From Zygaena filipendulae (taxonomy: Eukaryota > Arthropoda > Insecta > Lepidoptera > Zygaenidae), in NCBI GenBank assembly GCA_907165275.2, contig OU015649.1:13546001-13610000 (forward strand): 64,000 bases of DNA, given 5' to 3'. Positions within the stretch are counted from its first letter, which is position 1. Every line of letters starts with the position of its first letter. Below the pieces are notes generated by a model that saw only the letters and a list, made by a program, of their open reading frames with translations, did not search any database and was not told where the DNA came from. Position numbers and translations under genes: made by a program. Of this stretch, positions 48,838 to 61,779 are shown piece after piece.

Positions 48838-51402
48838 TACATATAAATCGTCTGAAAGTTCATTTAAAACACATATTTTCAGAATTGATTTATTCGCATA
48901 ATATTATGTAATTTAACTTTTTTTAAGTAGGTACAATAATATAGCTAATCCTAGTCCATCGAGCGAACGAACGAGTAATAATGCAGTAATAATGTTTCTC
49001 GCTACAGGCGTTTTTTAATATTAATGTTATGTTAATCAGATAATTTTCAATGCGATTGTACTCGTTTATAAAACGTTTTTTTATTACTTGTTCATATAAA
49101 ATGTATGTAAAATTTCTCCGCTTCATTATTATTGAAACAATGCGAGTGGGTACGAAACAAGATGACCTTTACAGTTTACTATCGATTTGTTGAGCCGATA
49201 GATATAGCAACACTTTCGATTTGTAATTAATCGAATCGCTTTCGATTCGTTGAGATGATAATAATTAAACGGAAATAATATAAAGCGAAGTGCACACTTG
49301 GTACAAAAATACCTATTTTTTACCAAATTTTGCAATTTTTTGGACAACTTTGCAAATTGTTTTGTTTTTTTTTCAAAAAATTTATTAAATACAGTTAACA
49401 CATACATAAATAAAATTAAGTGTCTGTTTGTAATGTTAAAATAACAGCTTTTTACGAAATGCATGTGAAAGTATTTATTTATTTATGTTATTTATAAACA
49501 ATAAACAAATTCTTAAATTTTTTGTCTTTTTATTGCGGCTTATCTATTTCCAAAACGGCTAGACCTATTTTAACAGGACTTTCGCTGGAGTGTAGTTAAT
49601 GTTATGAAGAGTAACTTATCGGCTACTCTTATAAGAGTTCCAGCGGGAATTCCGAAATAACAACTAAATGAAAAATTGTCCAATTGTTCCAGCAGCCTTT
49701 CTCAAGTTATACCCACGCTTACTATATAAATAAATTTTTGCTTACCTACTTAATAAGGATTTGTGCTCTCAAGTGTATCGCAAGCTTAGCATCACTTGCT
49801 CATGAAGCATTGCTATGAAGTATTAATCACCTGGCGATTCAAACACAATAGTATCGGAAGAAAGTTTTTTGGACAAAGCCATCACTTGATGTTACGTATC
49901 ATGCTTTCATTATAGATAATGTCGTTCGCTGATAGTGTCTCATTTATGCAACATACCCATCAACAGACTTTCGATCTTATTGCTCAAATGATAAAACATA
50001 ATTTTAATTTGAGTTTATCAGTTAATTATTTTTGGTGTATTGTGTAACGTGGCGCAATTAAAATTTTTCAACTCAACGCACCTGCTGTTAGCAAAGTGGT
50101 CATATTCGTATCGACGCGACGCTGTGCTTAATTAACTTTTCTTGTCGAATTTAATTGCGAATCTCACATATATCGAGAACTTCCTAATACCTACCCCCCT
50201 TGCTCGGTCGTTGTTGAGTTGAAATGTATAGTTGTACAACTTATATCATTAGTTTATTACCTATATCTATACCAATATTAAAGAGAGAAAAGTTCGTTCT
50301 GGTCGGTAGAACGAGAACGTATTCTAATTATTCTTTCACTGATTTGAAGCTAGACTCTACAGTATTTCTATTTTTTTTTACTGAAAAAAAAAACTTGTAA
50401 TCCTAACTGCCTTTTGTTCCATCATGAATCATTTTCAAATAATGGTAAATAGCAAAATTATGCTGATTTAAAGAAAATATGACAGACGACATCAAATTTC
50501 GCTTCGTTAATCGACGTCAACCAATGAACAATTATAGTATCCTTAATGGAACTAACTGTCTACCTAATGTGATATTGCTTAATCGAGACATGGCATATCT
50601 AGCTATATTTTTATTCAGTACTTGATTGATGAAGTGAACGTAGCAGGTCGGTGCAAAAACAAGTTCCGATGTAAGGAACGTCAACCAGTACAATACAAAC
50701 TTGTCGTTGAGTAGCGATGCGATATTATTTCAGAAAGTTTAGGCAAAAGCAAACGAATAAGACGTTATACTTAAACATAATTTTTAATCTTTAATGTATA
50801 AAGTTCTATTTTATAGTTTCTACCATGAATATAATAAAAACACTGTTGTTCTAAATTACACTACCTACACGTCACGCAAAACCGGCCATAGTGTTTTGAT
50901 TTGTTTGTATACATATTATAAGACACAACACTTTTGATCTCAAACATTTACATTAAAGATTTCCGAAGAAAATAGCCAAAATCCCTGCGGTGAAATCGTG
51001 GACAAACAGTAGATAAATACGTATGTTATATTTTGAAAAAAAAGAAGCTAACAGAAAAAGTGTAATAATAGGCTTGTTTCCACTAAGAATAAATCGGATG
51101 GCTTTGAATTTCTAATGATTAACCATGTTAATAAGTTAACAAAAAAACAACTTTTCAATTAAAATAATAAAAGATTAATAATATTTTTGGAAAATAAAAT
51201 CGACAAAATGAGGCGTTTAATCACGCGACATTAACCACCAATCAGAGAAGCGCCTGGAAGCGTGACGTCACGCCCCTGGGAACGAGCGCGAAACACTATG
51301 TTGCACCTGTCATTTTCGTATAAATTTCGAGTTTTCAGCAATTATTGTTAAATTAATACAGTTCGTTTTTAGTTTAATCTTAAGAGATAGGTATAATTTG
51401 CG

Positions 51403-51544
51403 ATGGAATCAGGATTTAACAAAGCAAACAGCAATAATTTGCCCAAAATTGACGCCTTTATGCTTGGCAATTTTTTGCAATGAACATCGTCATAATGAAC
51501 ACCGGCTTTTGTCTATCGGAATTCTGCAACGTTAAAACTTCTAT
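51403..51544 (+). pseudogene. decayed first exon of a transposon protein
   Basis: An ATG opens MESGFNKANSNNLPKIDAFM and meets a stop after 26 codons in a T run. The neighbouring frame then stays open to an AT|GTAAGT splice donor at 51545. The KANSNNLPKIDAFM motif reminds me, weakly, of N-termini of transposon-related insect proteins that carry a YqaJ-like exonuclease domain. No downstream exon survives, so it is non-functional. Confidence 0.45.
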
Positions 51545-51718
51545 GTAAGTATTATGTGAAGAAAACACAATGTCTTATTTAATTATAATTAATCATATCG
51601 TTTGGCAACTAAAAAAATAAGAAGAGTATGAATTATGTATTACATTTTATAAAACGAAAATTAATTTAATTCAAATAAATCATAAAACCCTATTCAAGTC
51701 ATAACATTTTATAGGTTA

Positions 51719-51958
51719 CTAGCTGTCCCGCGTGGTTTCACCCGCGATAATTTCGAAGTTCCCGAGGAATTGTTTCACAAACTTTGCAACCCCTTTTCAT
51801 CCCCTTAGGGGTTAAATTTTCAAAAATCCTTTCTTATCGGATGCCTACGTCTTAAAAAGAACACACCCTCTCAAGTCTCTACGATCAACGGTTTAGGCTG
51901 TGCGTTGATCCACCAGTCATTCTGGAAAAAGCATTTTATATGTATAGATGTATGGTAT
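51719..51958 (-). repeat. Helitron-like repeat, third subfamily
   Basis: ACTAGCTGTCCCGCGTGG start and the CCCCTTAGGGGTTAAATTTTC body; matches the split copy at 44770-45302. Nested in the transposon relic. Confidence 0.7.
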
Positions 51959-53399
51959 ATTATGGTAGATTTTGCCAAATTAATATCTTTTACTATATAT
52001 TTATAAATAGATACATCAAGTTACTTACATCAAAATGATCTTCACAGAAATAAATTGTGGAAGCAGTTGATAAAGTAAGAGCATCTTGCCTCCTTGCCAT
52101 TTTTAATCACTTTTTTTCGTATTTGTTTATTGTTCGGAACGTATATGAATAATTTTTTGGCGTTTTTATCATTGTACTTTTACATTAGGGCACCATACAG
52201 TATTTATAATACGAGTAATTCGTTATTTATTAAAAAACACAATTGACTGTCATAAACAAACACGGCTGTTTTGTGAGACGTGACGTCATTCAAGACGCCA
52301 TGACAGTCTTGGCCTATTTCGCGGTTAATTTCAAGTTCATTTCTAAAAACCCAAAATACTAATATAAAAGACCTATTTTTTCTTAAAATAACATATTTTT
52401 GGGGTAAAATAAATACTAAGCTATAGTTTTAAACTAATTTCCAAATTTTGTCAACTAGCCTATTATGTAAGTACACAAAAAACTACCAAAATTTGCGTAA
52501 CTACCTATTACTAAAAAAAACCTAATGAAATTTATTTCTTTATTATATTATATTCTGACAAAATTTAAATGTGAATAGTTCGAAGCGTTATAACGCTTTA
52601 TCACCGCTCCATGTTAACAGCATTCTTTATTCCTTCCAAGGTGCCCAATTTTGTGCAGCCAGAAAAAACAACGATGTGCTACATAGATGGGAACATATTC
52701 TCATTGTGGCCGATCATTAGACTGCCCAGCATAAAAAAAATGTAGATGAAAGTGATTGAATTCGCTTTCATAGTGCGTGTACCTAGACAGACAACACGAC
52801 TCGACGGTTTATGTGCATCGAGTATTGACAACACATTGAGTGTTCTGATTGGGAAATTTCACTTTTTCCATTGTTCAATATCGAATTAATGTACCTTCAC
52901 GATTGGCGAACCCTAACAAACATTTAAGAGAAACTATACTAGGTTTCTAAATTTATCTTTTCACTTTCGCAAGTTGCTTCAATTTCAATTAACAAACTGA
53001 CAAACGAACATGAAAAAGAGAGTAGGTATGTATAACATAATATTATTCACGTAGGTACTTAAGTTGTACTTTCTTGAACTTGATGAGCGTTACATCCGTT
53101 GCTTCATGCGCGTCATTTCCATTGACTTCATGAGCGTCACTTCTATTGATGCCTAAAAACCCCATATAAGTACATTAATTACAATAAACATATGATTTAG
53201 CTGAATATAATATTTTCCATTCCCACGCAAATAAACATGATAATAATATTATATTTAATGTATTACAAATTTTATTATGATAATAGCAAAGGTCAACACG
53301 GTATAACCCGTGGTGATTGTGGAACCGTAAAATGGAGTCTCGTCCCTTTCCAGAAAACATGCTTCCATATTTTTTTAAACTCAACATTCGTCCGTTCCA

Positions 53400-53530
53400 A
53401 AGCATATCGTCCGCGCTGCGCAAGCGCACCGTGCGCCAGAGCGTGTCGTCGCGACGCGCCGGAAGCGCACAAGGGCTCGATCGGCGGCGTGCAGTGTTCG
53501 ATCGTGTGATAGTGCACCGCGCATTGTGGC
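53400..53530. promoter_or_regulatory. GC-rich CpG-rich patch
   Basis: About 130 bp (CGTCCGCGCTGCGCAAGCGC...GGCGGCGTGCAGTG) in AT-rich DNA, open in frames on both strands. No splice sites of quality border it and no protein similarity is recognised. Could be a promoter or 5' non-coding exon. Confidence 0.3.
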
Positions 53531-53624
53531 CTAGCCTGGTGTTAGGGTTGGCACGCGTAAACAAAATGCCATTGTTTTTTTTTACCGTGAGAAGTTTATA
53601 AACGGCCAGTGAATACGCTTTCAT

Positions 53625-53840
53625 ACTAGCTGTAGCTGGCGGTTTCGCCCCCCTTGAATTTAAAAGTAATGCACGCTTTATTACACAACTAGCTGTGCCC
53701 CGCGGTTTCACCTGCGGTAATTTCGGAGATCCCGCGGGAATTCCGGGATAAAAAGTACCCTAGGTCCTTCTCTGCACCCCTGACAACGTGCATGCCAAAT
53801 TTCATCCAAATCCTTTCAGCCGTTTTTGCGTGATTGAGAT
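53625..53840 (-). repeat. Helitron-like repeat, with a partial second end
   Basis: An ACTAGCTGTAGCTGGCGGTTTCGCC fragment (53625-53690) abuts a main copy from ACTAGCTGTGCCCCGCGG at 53690. Confidence 0.75.
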
Positions 53841-54204
53841 AAGAGCTCGAAAGCGGATTTTCATCCGGCTTGCTTCAAATTTATAGTCACAGCTCAGCTC
53901 CTATGTGTCTTAGCATTATATATAGCCTATAACCTGCCCAGGAGTATGGACTTCAATGTACAGAATTGACCTCTCTACAGTTTTATTATAAGTATAGATA
54001 AAAGATATAGACTAACCCCGTTTTAACAAAATATCTTGAAACCTTGTAAGTTTCAAAATTTCAAGGTTTTAGACGCTCGAAACACCAATTTATATTAACT
54101 ACAATTTATCATTAAAATGTTTACTGACGAGAATCCATCTGGATCTCAATAAATTGTTATCAATAATGATGTTAAAATTAAACAGCTAAACACCGGAAGT
54201 ACGC

Positions 54205-54320
54205 TGGCAGCCCTGCCTTGGAGCAGCGCGTGCGCACCTCGCGCCGGGCGTCGCGAAGCAACGTCACGCCCGCATCGGGTATTGACACCGTTTCGGTGAC
54301 ACACTTCGCGGCACAGCCAG
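54205..54320. promoter_or_regulatory. GC-rich CpG-rich patch
   Basis: About 115 bp (AGCAGCGCGTGCGCACCTCGCGCC...). One minus-strand frame is open over about 190 bp, but without recognised similarity or a good donor. Function unknown. Confidence 0.3.
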
Positions 54321-54414
54321 GCAGTTACGCTATCTGATTAGAGCGATTATAGTAATGCGCGATTTAAATTCCGCTATGTAAATAAATATAAAAATAAAAA
54401 TATAATTCGCTAAT

Positions 54415-54466
54415 GACAGGTCTTTAAAATTAACATCTTTGACAGGTCTTTAAAATTAACATCTTT
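54415..54466. repeat. 26-bp tandem duplication
   Basis: GACAGGTCTTTAAAATTAAC... occurs twice head to tail without mismatch. Confidence 0.95.
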
Positions 54467-54559
54467 ATACGCATAATAGAATACAATTCGTTAGTATGTT
54501 CCCTGAAAATATTTACCAAAGTTGAAAGGGGACAATAAAAGAAGAGAGACAGTCACGTA

Positions 54560-54745
54560 AAACTTATTTAAAAAAAAACTGTCTGTTCACGCTAATCTCC
54601 GAAACTACTGAACGGGTTTGTTTACACCAGTTAGGAGCATCATTCATAGGTTTTGTTTGAACAAAATCGGATGTCAAAAAGTTATTTGACGTTTAATTGC
54701 GTTTACAAAACTAACGCGGGTGAAATCACAGACATCAATTAGTGT
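54560..54745 (+). repeat. Helitron-like repeat, variant body
   Basis: AAAATCGGATGTCAAAAAGTT body and AACGCGGGTGAAATCACAGAC end, related to 3089-3276. Confidence 0.55.
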
Positions 54746-55149
54746 TTTATACAATTTAACAATAATTATAACAGCAATCACAGTTTTAACTCTAATTTTG
54801 CTGATCTACACTGATAATTTTCCAATAATTACCTTTCTTTTGTATCAAGCAATATGTAAAATCTGTATTTGACAGTTAGGTAGAGTTACTTGTAGACTAT
54901 ACTTACTACTATGTATACATAATATAGTATAATACTACTGGCGATAGCGCGACAAAGGCACCAGCGCGCTTTGAACAGCAGGCAAGTGGCAAAAGCTAGT
55001 CAAATATGGATAATTAAGTGTTTATGAAACTTGAAAGTGGCCGAATCGAAGAAAGGCCGTAGTGTATGAAGGTCGCTTGTCTTCTAGCAACCCCTCAAAG
55101 AGACAGGCGAGGCATGAGCTTGGGTTGTGTAAAATTTGGTATAATTAGG

Positions 55150-55378
55150 AAGCTGTTCCCCGCGGTTTCACCCGCGTTAATTTTGGAGTTCCCGCGGGAA
55201 TTCCAGGACAAAAAGTACCCTATGACCTCTTCTGTAACTCCTGACAATGTGTGTACAAAATTTCATGATGATCGGTTGGGCCGTTAAGGCGTGAAAGCGT
55301 AACAGACAGACAGACAGACAGACAGATAGACAGACAGGCAGACAGAGTTACTTTCGGATTTATAATATTAGTTGGGAT
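55150..55378 (-). repeat. Helitron-like repeat with CAGA microsatellite
   Basis: AGCTGTTCCCCGCGG start, a (CAGA)n run at 55303-55346, and TATAATATTAGTTGGGAT end. The expanded tetranucleotide derives from the short CTGTCTGTCTG seen in other copies. Confidence 0.8.
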
Positions 55379-58136
55379 AATTAGGTATTACTCCATCAGT
55401 TCACCTGTTCCAATGACCCAGATTTGACGCTTTTACTGTAGCATATCGGAATGCCTCTAAAAATATTTTAAATCGAAATCAACAACAAAGTGTGGAAAGT
55501 CAGAATATGCCATGTGGGTCAATCTTTAGTCTGTACGTTTCGTATGAAAAGCTTTGATATTTTTCTTTGCTAAGTCAAAAGTCTGACCGCAGAAGAAAAA
55601 AATTAAGCATTATTGCGAACAAAGTTCTCTACACCACAACAAAGGAGAGATTGCTGTGCAAAGACTGGAACTAAAGACCTTTAACAAAACTTGGTAACTG
55701 TGGTAACTTCTACTAGTACAGCACCAGTTATAAAACCGTATAAAAAAGGGCTGGGCTTAACTTTTTTTTCTTCTATTTTTATTACTAAAATACTTTTTGT
55801 AGATTATAAAATCCCCCAGTTAATTATTATTATTTCTTTTTTTAAATCATGCTAGTTACAATTTTTAGATTTGTGCGCTTGCAGGTACATTGTCTGTCAT
55901 CACGCTGGAACTACTGGACAGATTTTGATATGGTTTAGTATCTGTAGTTTGTGAACGACGTTTTATAAACACTAGATAATAATTAAAAAACCTAAATCAA
56001 AATACAAAAAAATAATGGGAAGATTACGGGAAGTTTAATATAAGTATTTTCGATTAAATTCTTAAGAACTATGCATATAACAAAACCTGTCAGTCGAGAT
56101 GCAAGGAATCGTGAAATTTTGAAGTTTTGACAAGTAAATTGCAGGGGTTTACTTGAAAATTAAAAAGAAACTTCCCAAGTCACCTTCTGCGAAATACATT
56201 TAAAATATCGGGATGATAGGTACGTCGGTGGTACCCATCAGGAATTTAAATCAATAAATTAATCAATTGGGAATATTTATGACAAAATATACTCAAAATA
56301 ATCGGATAAAAATGCTAAGCCGATGGCAATCTAAACCAAATAACAAATAACAATTTGCAACACGAATCAACTACCGGTCCTTTTAATGCCCACACGAAAT
56401 GCATAATGAGCGATTGCCGGAACGTTCTACTGAGCTGCAAGTGGTCAGGTGAGTTGGAAGACAAGTGGCAAGCGAACGAGTAACTTGTCCACCAGCCAGT
56501 ATTTGGGCATTTGGTCACTAGGTCACCAAAGCGCAGTGTGCGAGAGATCGGAGACTGTGAATTCGTTTAAATAATATCTAAGATTTGTAAGTATATGTAT
56601 ATGTCTATAGAAGACACAAAGCTTTGTAATTTAATCGGATGAGTTATAGATAACGGTCTTCTATTAATTTTATGAAATCAAATTCTATGTCTGACGGAAA
56701 AAGAAGTCGAAAACTCAAAACCACATTTAAAATATTAATAAGATCAAGAGGCATCGGCCCATCTCTATTGGGGATAACTATATGTGATTTATATTTTATA
56801 TGTTACGAATTATTTGATAGCTACGTAGCATTATACATTCAAATAGATTTGACAGCGTTCATCCTTTTATATCCACAAAAAATGTGTTCCCACGTTACGA
56901 ATAATAAAATGTATTAAAGAACCGTGTTAGCCGGGTTCCACGATGTTATTATACCTATGTTATGTTATTATATCAACCTTTTTGTACCAACATTGGATGT
57001 TCGACATGGAGGTAGGCAAATGCTGGCACTCCGCATATCTCCACGTTGAGAAAAAAAAAACTCAAAATAAAAACCTATTGGAACTTTCAAGCGGGCACCT
57101 ATGGTCTCGGAGGTAAATATCCATCATAGCATAGTTAAAAAAGCGGGAACCATCTTCTACAAACTATCTCTATAAAAGGGGTAATTTAATTTGTTGAAGA
57201 AAATATACGTAGATATACCTACTGATTGACCTTATTATAATTTCCTTTACGATTTTAAAATTATTATACACTAAGAGAATTTGACATTAAAAAGTAAAAA
57301 TATTTGTTAATCGGTATAATTAATTAATTAAGTACCTACCTACAGCATCGTATAGAATTATTGTGTAGTCTATTTTGTTATTTAATATTAATTATTCTAC
57401 GTATATTTACAACCAAAGAAAACAAAATAACAGATAGAAGGGATACCAACTTAGTTTAGTATAAAAACAGATGAAAACCAGTGCCGCCAGGTGATTTTCG
57501 CTCACAAAACTTTTCGTAAAGAAGGGTTGTGTTTTTCTTAGTCACTGTTTTCCAAACTCACAGGTTGGGGAATATTGTGATAAAAGTACTTAGGATGGCA
57601 GCAAACGAAGTTCTCTAAGTAAATTTGCAACGGTGTCGCGCCTGCCCCGAACATGTTAACCTCTATAGTTAATTTATTTGCTCTGTGTTTACAACTAAGT
57701 GCATTCATCTAAACACTATTATATTCAACCACATCACAAAAACACTTATCTACTTTACAGTGAATAAAAAGCAATTTTTCACATTATACCGTCGCAACAA
57801 TTAAGTAGGTACAGCAACGTTAAGTGCAGTGACATACATACAATGAAATTTAAATTATGCCATAAATTCTCATCCCGCCCCGCTTCCGAAACGCATGCGA
57901 GTTTTTAATAACAAGTGCGCACGCGCACGACCCAATGCAACAATGTTACTATCGTTTCTCATTTAGTATTCGATCGGCGTCGACATTCAAGATGCAGAAT
58001 CGACATCCCTAATTGAACAAAGAATAAATTAATGCATTGATATTCGAATGAATAACAATGCATTAATTACTAAACAAATAAAGAGCTAATCTAATTTTAC
58101 TAAAAAGTAAAGTATAGGTAAGTAAAACGCACACAC

Positions 58137-58332
58137 GGCCGCACTCAGAGTCAAAGTCAGAGCAATCAGACAAGTTTAATAAATTAATGTTAATTGACAT
58201 TTAACGAGATGTAACTTAATGAGTTAAATGCCAATTAACATTAATTTATTAAACTTGTCTGATTGCGGCAGTTTTGTTTTAAAAATCTATACTTAACTAA
58301 GTAATCATTAAAGTCGACTCTGAGTGCGGCGG
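58137..58332. repeat. foldback MITE, copy 4, with left-arm deletion
   Basis: Same ends as 45453-45694 (CGGCCGCACTCAGAGTC / GACTCTGAGTGCGGCGG), but about 45 bp of the left arm is missing after AGAGTCAAAGTCAGAGC. Confidence 0.85.
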
Positions 58333-58464
58333 ACAGAGTCTTAAACTAAGCAGAGCTTGTGTTATGGTTACCAGACAACGGATTTATTACAACGTATATT
58401 TACTCTTTTCTTGTAAATATACATGTATTTAATATACATAGGTACTAGACAAATAAATGTTTAC

Positions 58465-58643
58465 CTTGACGCGAGAATCGAACCCGCGACCCATTGCGTA
58501 GCAGACAAATACTCCGAAACCCCATGAAATTTTGCATACAATTTGTCAGTGGTACAGAAAAGGACAAATTAACAAGGGTATATTTTCCTGGAATTCCCAT
58601 GAAAACTCCGAAATTAACGTAAACTCGCAGGGAACAGCTAGTT
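58465..58643 (+). repeat. tRNA-like fragment joined to Helitron-like 3' half
   Basis: 58465-58515 reads on the minus strand as GGGTCGCGGGTTCGATTCTCGCG, a B-box/T-arm-like SINE head. 58520-58643 is the distal part of a Helitron-like copy ending GGGAACAGCTAGT. Confidence 0.5.
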
Positions 58644-59206
58644 ACTTAATAGTTTAAAAAAACGACACCTAGCAGTGGTCGGCAAGATTCCGAAGAGCAC
58701 TCCATGACAAATAACGGTACCCGACCACCGAATATTGATTGCTATGCGAAAAACATGAATACATTTCATCTTAATTTTAAAACGACTGGAATTTAAACAA
58801 AAGACCCCGATTTGGGGAACTTTCACGAGTGAATATAATAATGTAAAAATAAGAACTCAATATCAACTCGAATGAAAGTGAACCCGCAAAGAATTTTAAT
58901 AACCTTTCTCGTTTGATTGCGATCGAGACAGAGTCTTCTTCGCGTCGCGTCGTTGTGAAAAAGGACGTATCAAAGTATAAAATTTCCCACACGAATGACC
59001 CCGCGAACAATTCGTTCACTACATGAGCTTGAGAACAATGTGAAAGAAAACCTTGGCTATATTCAGCTGATATTAAGTACCTTACTGATGAAAAAACGTA
59101 GGTAGGTAGGTATTCATCATGATTAGTAAAGTAATTAGTAATGGAAGTCCTTGATAAAACCATTAATGTAAGATTGTAAGCGATAAGCAGGTAAATCTAT
59201 ACTAAT

Positions 59207-59367
59207 ACTAGCTGTCTCCCGCGGTTTCGCCCGCGGAATTTCGGAGTCCCCGCGGGAAAGTTGGGCCAAATTACAACATAGTAACCAAATTTCATCATGA
59301 TCGATTCAGTAGTTTAGGAGTCCATCGCGGACAAACAACGTGACGCGTAATTTATATATATTAAGAT
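59207..59367 (-). repeat. Helitron-like repeat
   Basis: ACTAGCTGTCTCCCGCGGTTTCGCCCGCGG start with a shortened body. Confidence 0.7.
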
Positions 59368-59374
59368 TATAAAG

Positions 59375-59544
59375 AGCAAAAGTTTGTGAGTTTGTGACGC
59401 TGTACGGGGTAATTTCTGGATCAACTGAACCGATTTTGAAAATTCTTTCATTTATAGGAAGCTACAGTGATTCTAAGTGTCATAGGGTGCTTTTTATTCC
59501 GGAATTCCCGCGGGAACTCCGAAATAACCGCGGGGGTCAGCTAG
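59375..59544 (+). repeat. Helitron-like repeat
   Basis: ATAGGAAGCTACAGTGATTC body, ending CCGCGGGGGTCAGCTAGT. Lies back to back with 59207-59367 on the opposite strand. Confidence 0.75.
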
Positions 59545-59965
59545 TGTTTTTATAAGATTAGAAATTTTATTCCGAATTTAACACAACCAACCCTTTAGTA
59601 CGTAGTACATACGTAGTGGTACGTACGTAGTGTTAAGATACACTTAGTGTAGCCTCATTATAATATGTTAAGACAAGTCCAATTGTGATCTCCTTACTAC
59701 TGCAGAGTGGTTGTTGATGAACGCTCTTAGTGCTGTCTCGAAACGAAAGTGGAACGAGATGAAAAAGGAAAGGCTGCTCAATCAAAAATCGAATGTATCG
59801 ATACTATTTCTTTTATACTGCATCATAAGTATCTAAATGATGTTTCACTGCACTATTGCAGGAGCATCCATGGGAATTAGACAGTGAAAAAATTATCTAA
59901 CAAACACTAACAAATAAGTTACTCACAAATGTGTTACCAAAATTATAAGAATAAACATACAATAC

Positions 59966-60291
59966 AATAGGCTAGTTTCCTGGGTAAAAAAATCAAAATT
60001 CTATTTAGTCCGTCAGTTAGATAATAAAAAAATAAAAAACACGTATTTTTTGCTTTTTTAAAATAATGGAAATAAATAAAGCGCATTAAAGTTTAGGGTG
60101 GGGGACTCGTGATGTCACAGCTCGCTATAACGTGCGAATAAACTGTAGCGAGGCGTGACGTCATGTGAAATTTCGACTTGATATATCTCCGTTATTTTTT
60201 GGTTACATAAAAAAAAAAAAAATACGTGTCCAATATTTTTTAATAATCTACAAAACGGACTAAAAAACAAAATTTAGGAAACTAGCCTATT
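59966..60291 (-). mobile_element. GACGTCAC-core MITE, AATAGGCTAGTTTCC-ended subtype
   Basis: AATAGGCTAGTTTCCTGGG start and GGAAACTAGCCTATT end. The near reverse complement of 44924-45252. Confidence 0.85.
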
Positions 60292-61779
60292 GTGAATATC
60301 AGCTCATCATTAAGACTAAATAATATGAGAATAATGTAGATACGTAATAACTTCTTTATTGCAGCGGTTACTGTCTTATGACATATACAAAATACCTAAC
60401 GAATACGACCAACAGAGCGAAACTTGCATAAATTAATTTCACATTTGTACAATTAATATTATTATTTCTTATTTACACACACTTTAACGATGGAGCAACA
60501 AACGGAGATCAATGCAACTCTAATTATGAGAGGGGAAGCAGGTGCACGCGCGCAGTCTCGCGACTGTAAAAACATCGGGGCATTCCTCCACAACATCACC
60601 TGTAATGCTCGATCGTGCGACGTAACAATTGTCGCACAAAAACCACCGCCGTCGCGTCGTTATTACATTGAGGCACGTGCAAACACAAGATGTATTCCAA
60701 CTAAGCTACGGTGCCCATTAAAGCTGCTGAAGTTCAATGTAAGACAAGACACTGTGCAGCAAATACCAAATGCGCAACATTTGTACAACAAATACTTGCT
60801 TTTCTGTTTTCCGTTACCATTACCAGTGATGGATATTTTAAAAACCATCCGTTTCGCTTCGAGAGAACAGATGATAATGAGTTTGTTGTGAATGATTTTC
60901 GTTAAACCAAATCGATAAGACGTTAATTTAAATTTTGTATAGCTAATATAGTAAGCAAGTAACCCCGCGGCAGTTGCGTTGCGACTTGCGATCATAAAAC
61001 AAGACTACATGTCAAGATAAAAAGTTTATTACATGTGCAGCTGTTTGAAACACCGCACGTTGTATATAATATGAGCATGGTGCAACTTACTAGGGCAAGA
61101 TGATAAAAAGGAATTAGCCAATTTCAACGACCATCATCAATATTGACATAAAATTTGGAAAGTATAAACACATTTATAATATTATCTGATTGCGACCTTG
61201 TCCCATAAATATCGGTTTTGGGTCAACGATTTTGTGATGTTTCTTTTTATTACTGGTCTGTACTTTATTCTGTTGTAGTATTCGCTCTCTCCACAAACCA
61301 AACTATGATCGCGCCACATACTTTCATCACCATCTTTCACACAATCCATTCATCTTTTTGGGTCCGCGAAACTTTACATTCACTTTCGATTCTTCAATCC
61401 ACAGTAGGTACGAACCGTCAAAACGTGATCTACTGAATAATAGGTGTGAAAAATACTATTAAAATCTGATCATGCTGTCAAAGAAAATACGTATTTGTAC
61501 AATTTCATTATCTATTGACTATTCGAACGCTTTCAAAGTTGTACTGTATCTCATTTATTGGCCTTGAGAAAGTTCACGAGTTCGTGGTAGGGGGGAAAAA
61601 ATGTTGATTACGAGTTGAAGTAAATAGATACAAACGAGCCTCGTTTCTCACATCTCACTTGCATCTCACTGATCCAACGATAACCATAAACAAAGGAGCG
61701 AAAATGCTCGTCTAATGCGGTAACGATGCGATCATGTCACATGCCAAGTGGCGACGAAGACGTAGTAATTCGATGGAAT

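Larger units (their letters stand above)
51067..52473 (+). mobile_element. 1.4-kb DNA-transposon relic related to the MITE family
   Basis: Ends ATAATAGGCTTGTTTCC and its near complement CAACTAGCCTATTAT, like the MITEs at 44924 and 59966. Subterminal GTGACGTCAC motifs occur near 51261 and 52280. It contains a short decayed coding exon (51403-51544) and a later Helitron-like insertion (51719-51958). Probably a decayed longer relative of the ~325-bp elements. Confidence 0.6.

Noticed and set aside
53175..53711. 178-codon minus-strand frame
   Set aside because: It starts inside a Helitron-like copy and runs through a GC-rich patch. No recognisable domain, and no good splice sites. The length can be explained by base composition.
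55303..55346. CAGACAGA array considered as CRISPR-like or regulatory repeat
   Set aside because: Simple tetranucleotide microsatellite grown from a short run inside a Helitron-like repeat.
58777..59163. 128-codon minus-strand frame
   Set aside because: Resembles random AT-rich translation; no domain recognised.
60490..60891. 133-codon plus-strand frame starting MEQQTEINATL
   Set aside because: No known similarity, no repeat of the frame elsewhere, no splice or promoter context; treated as chance.
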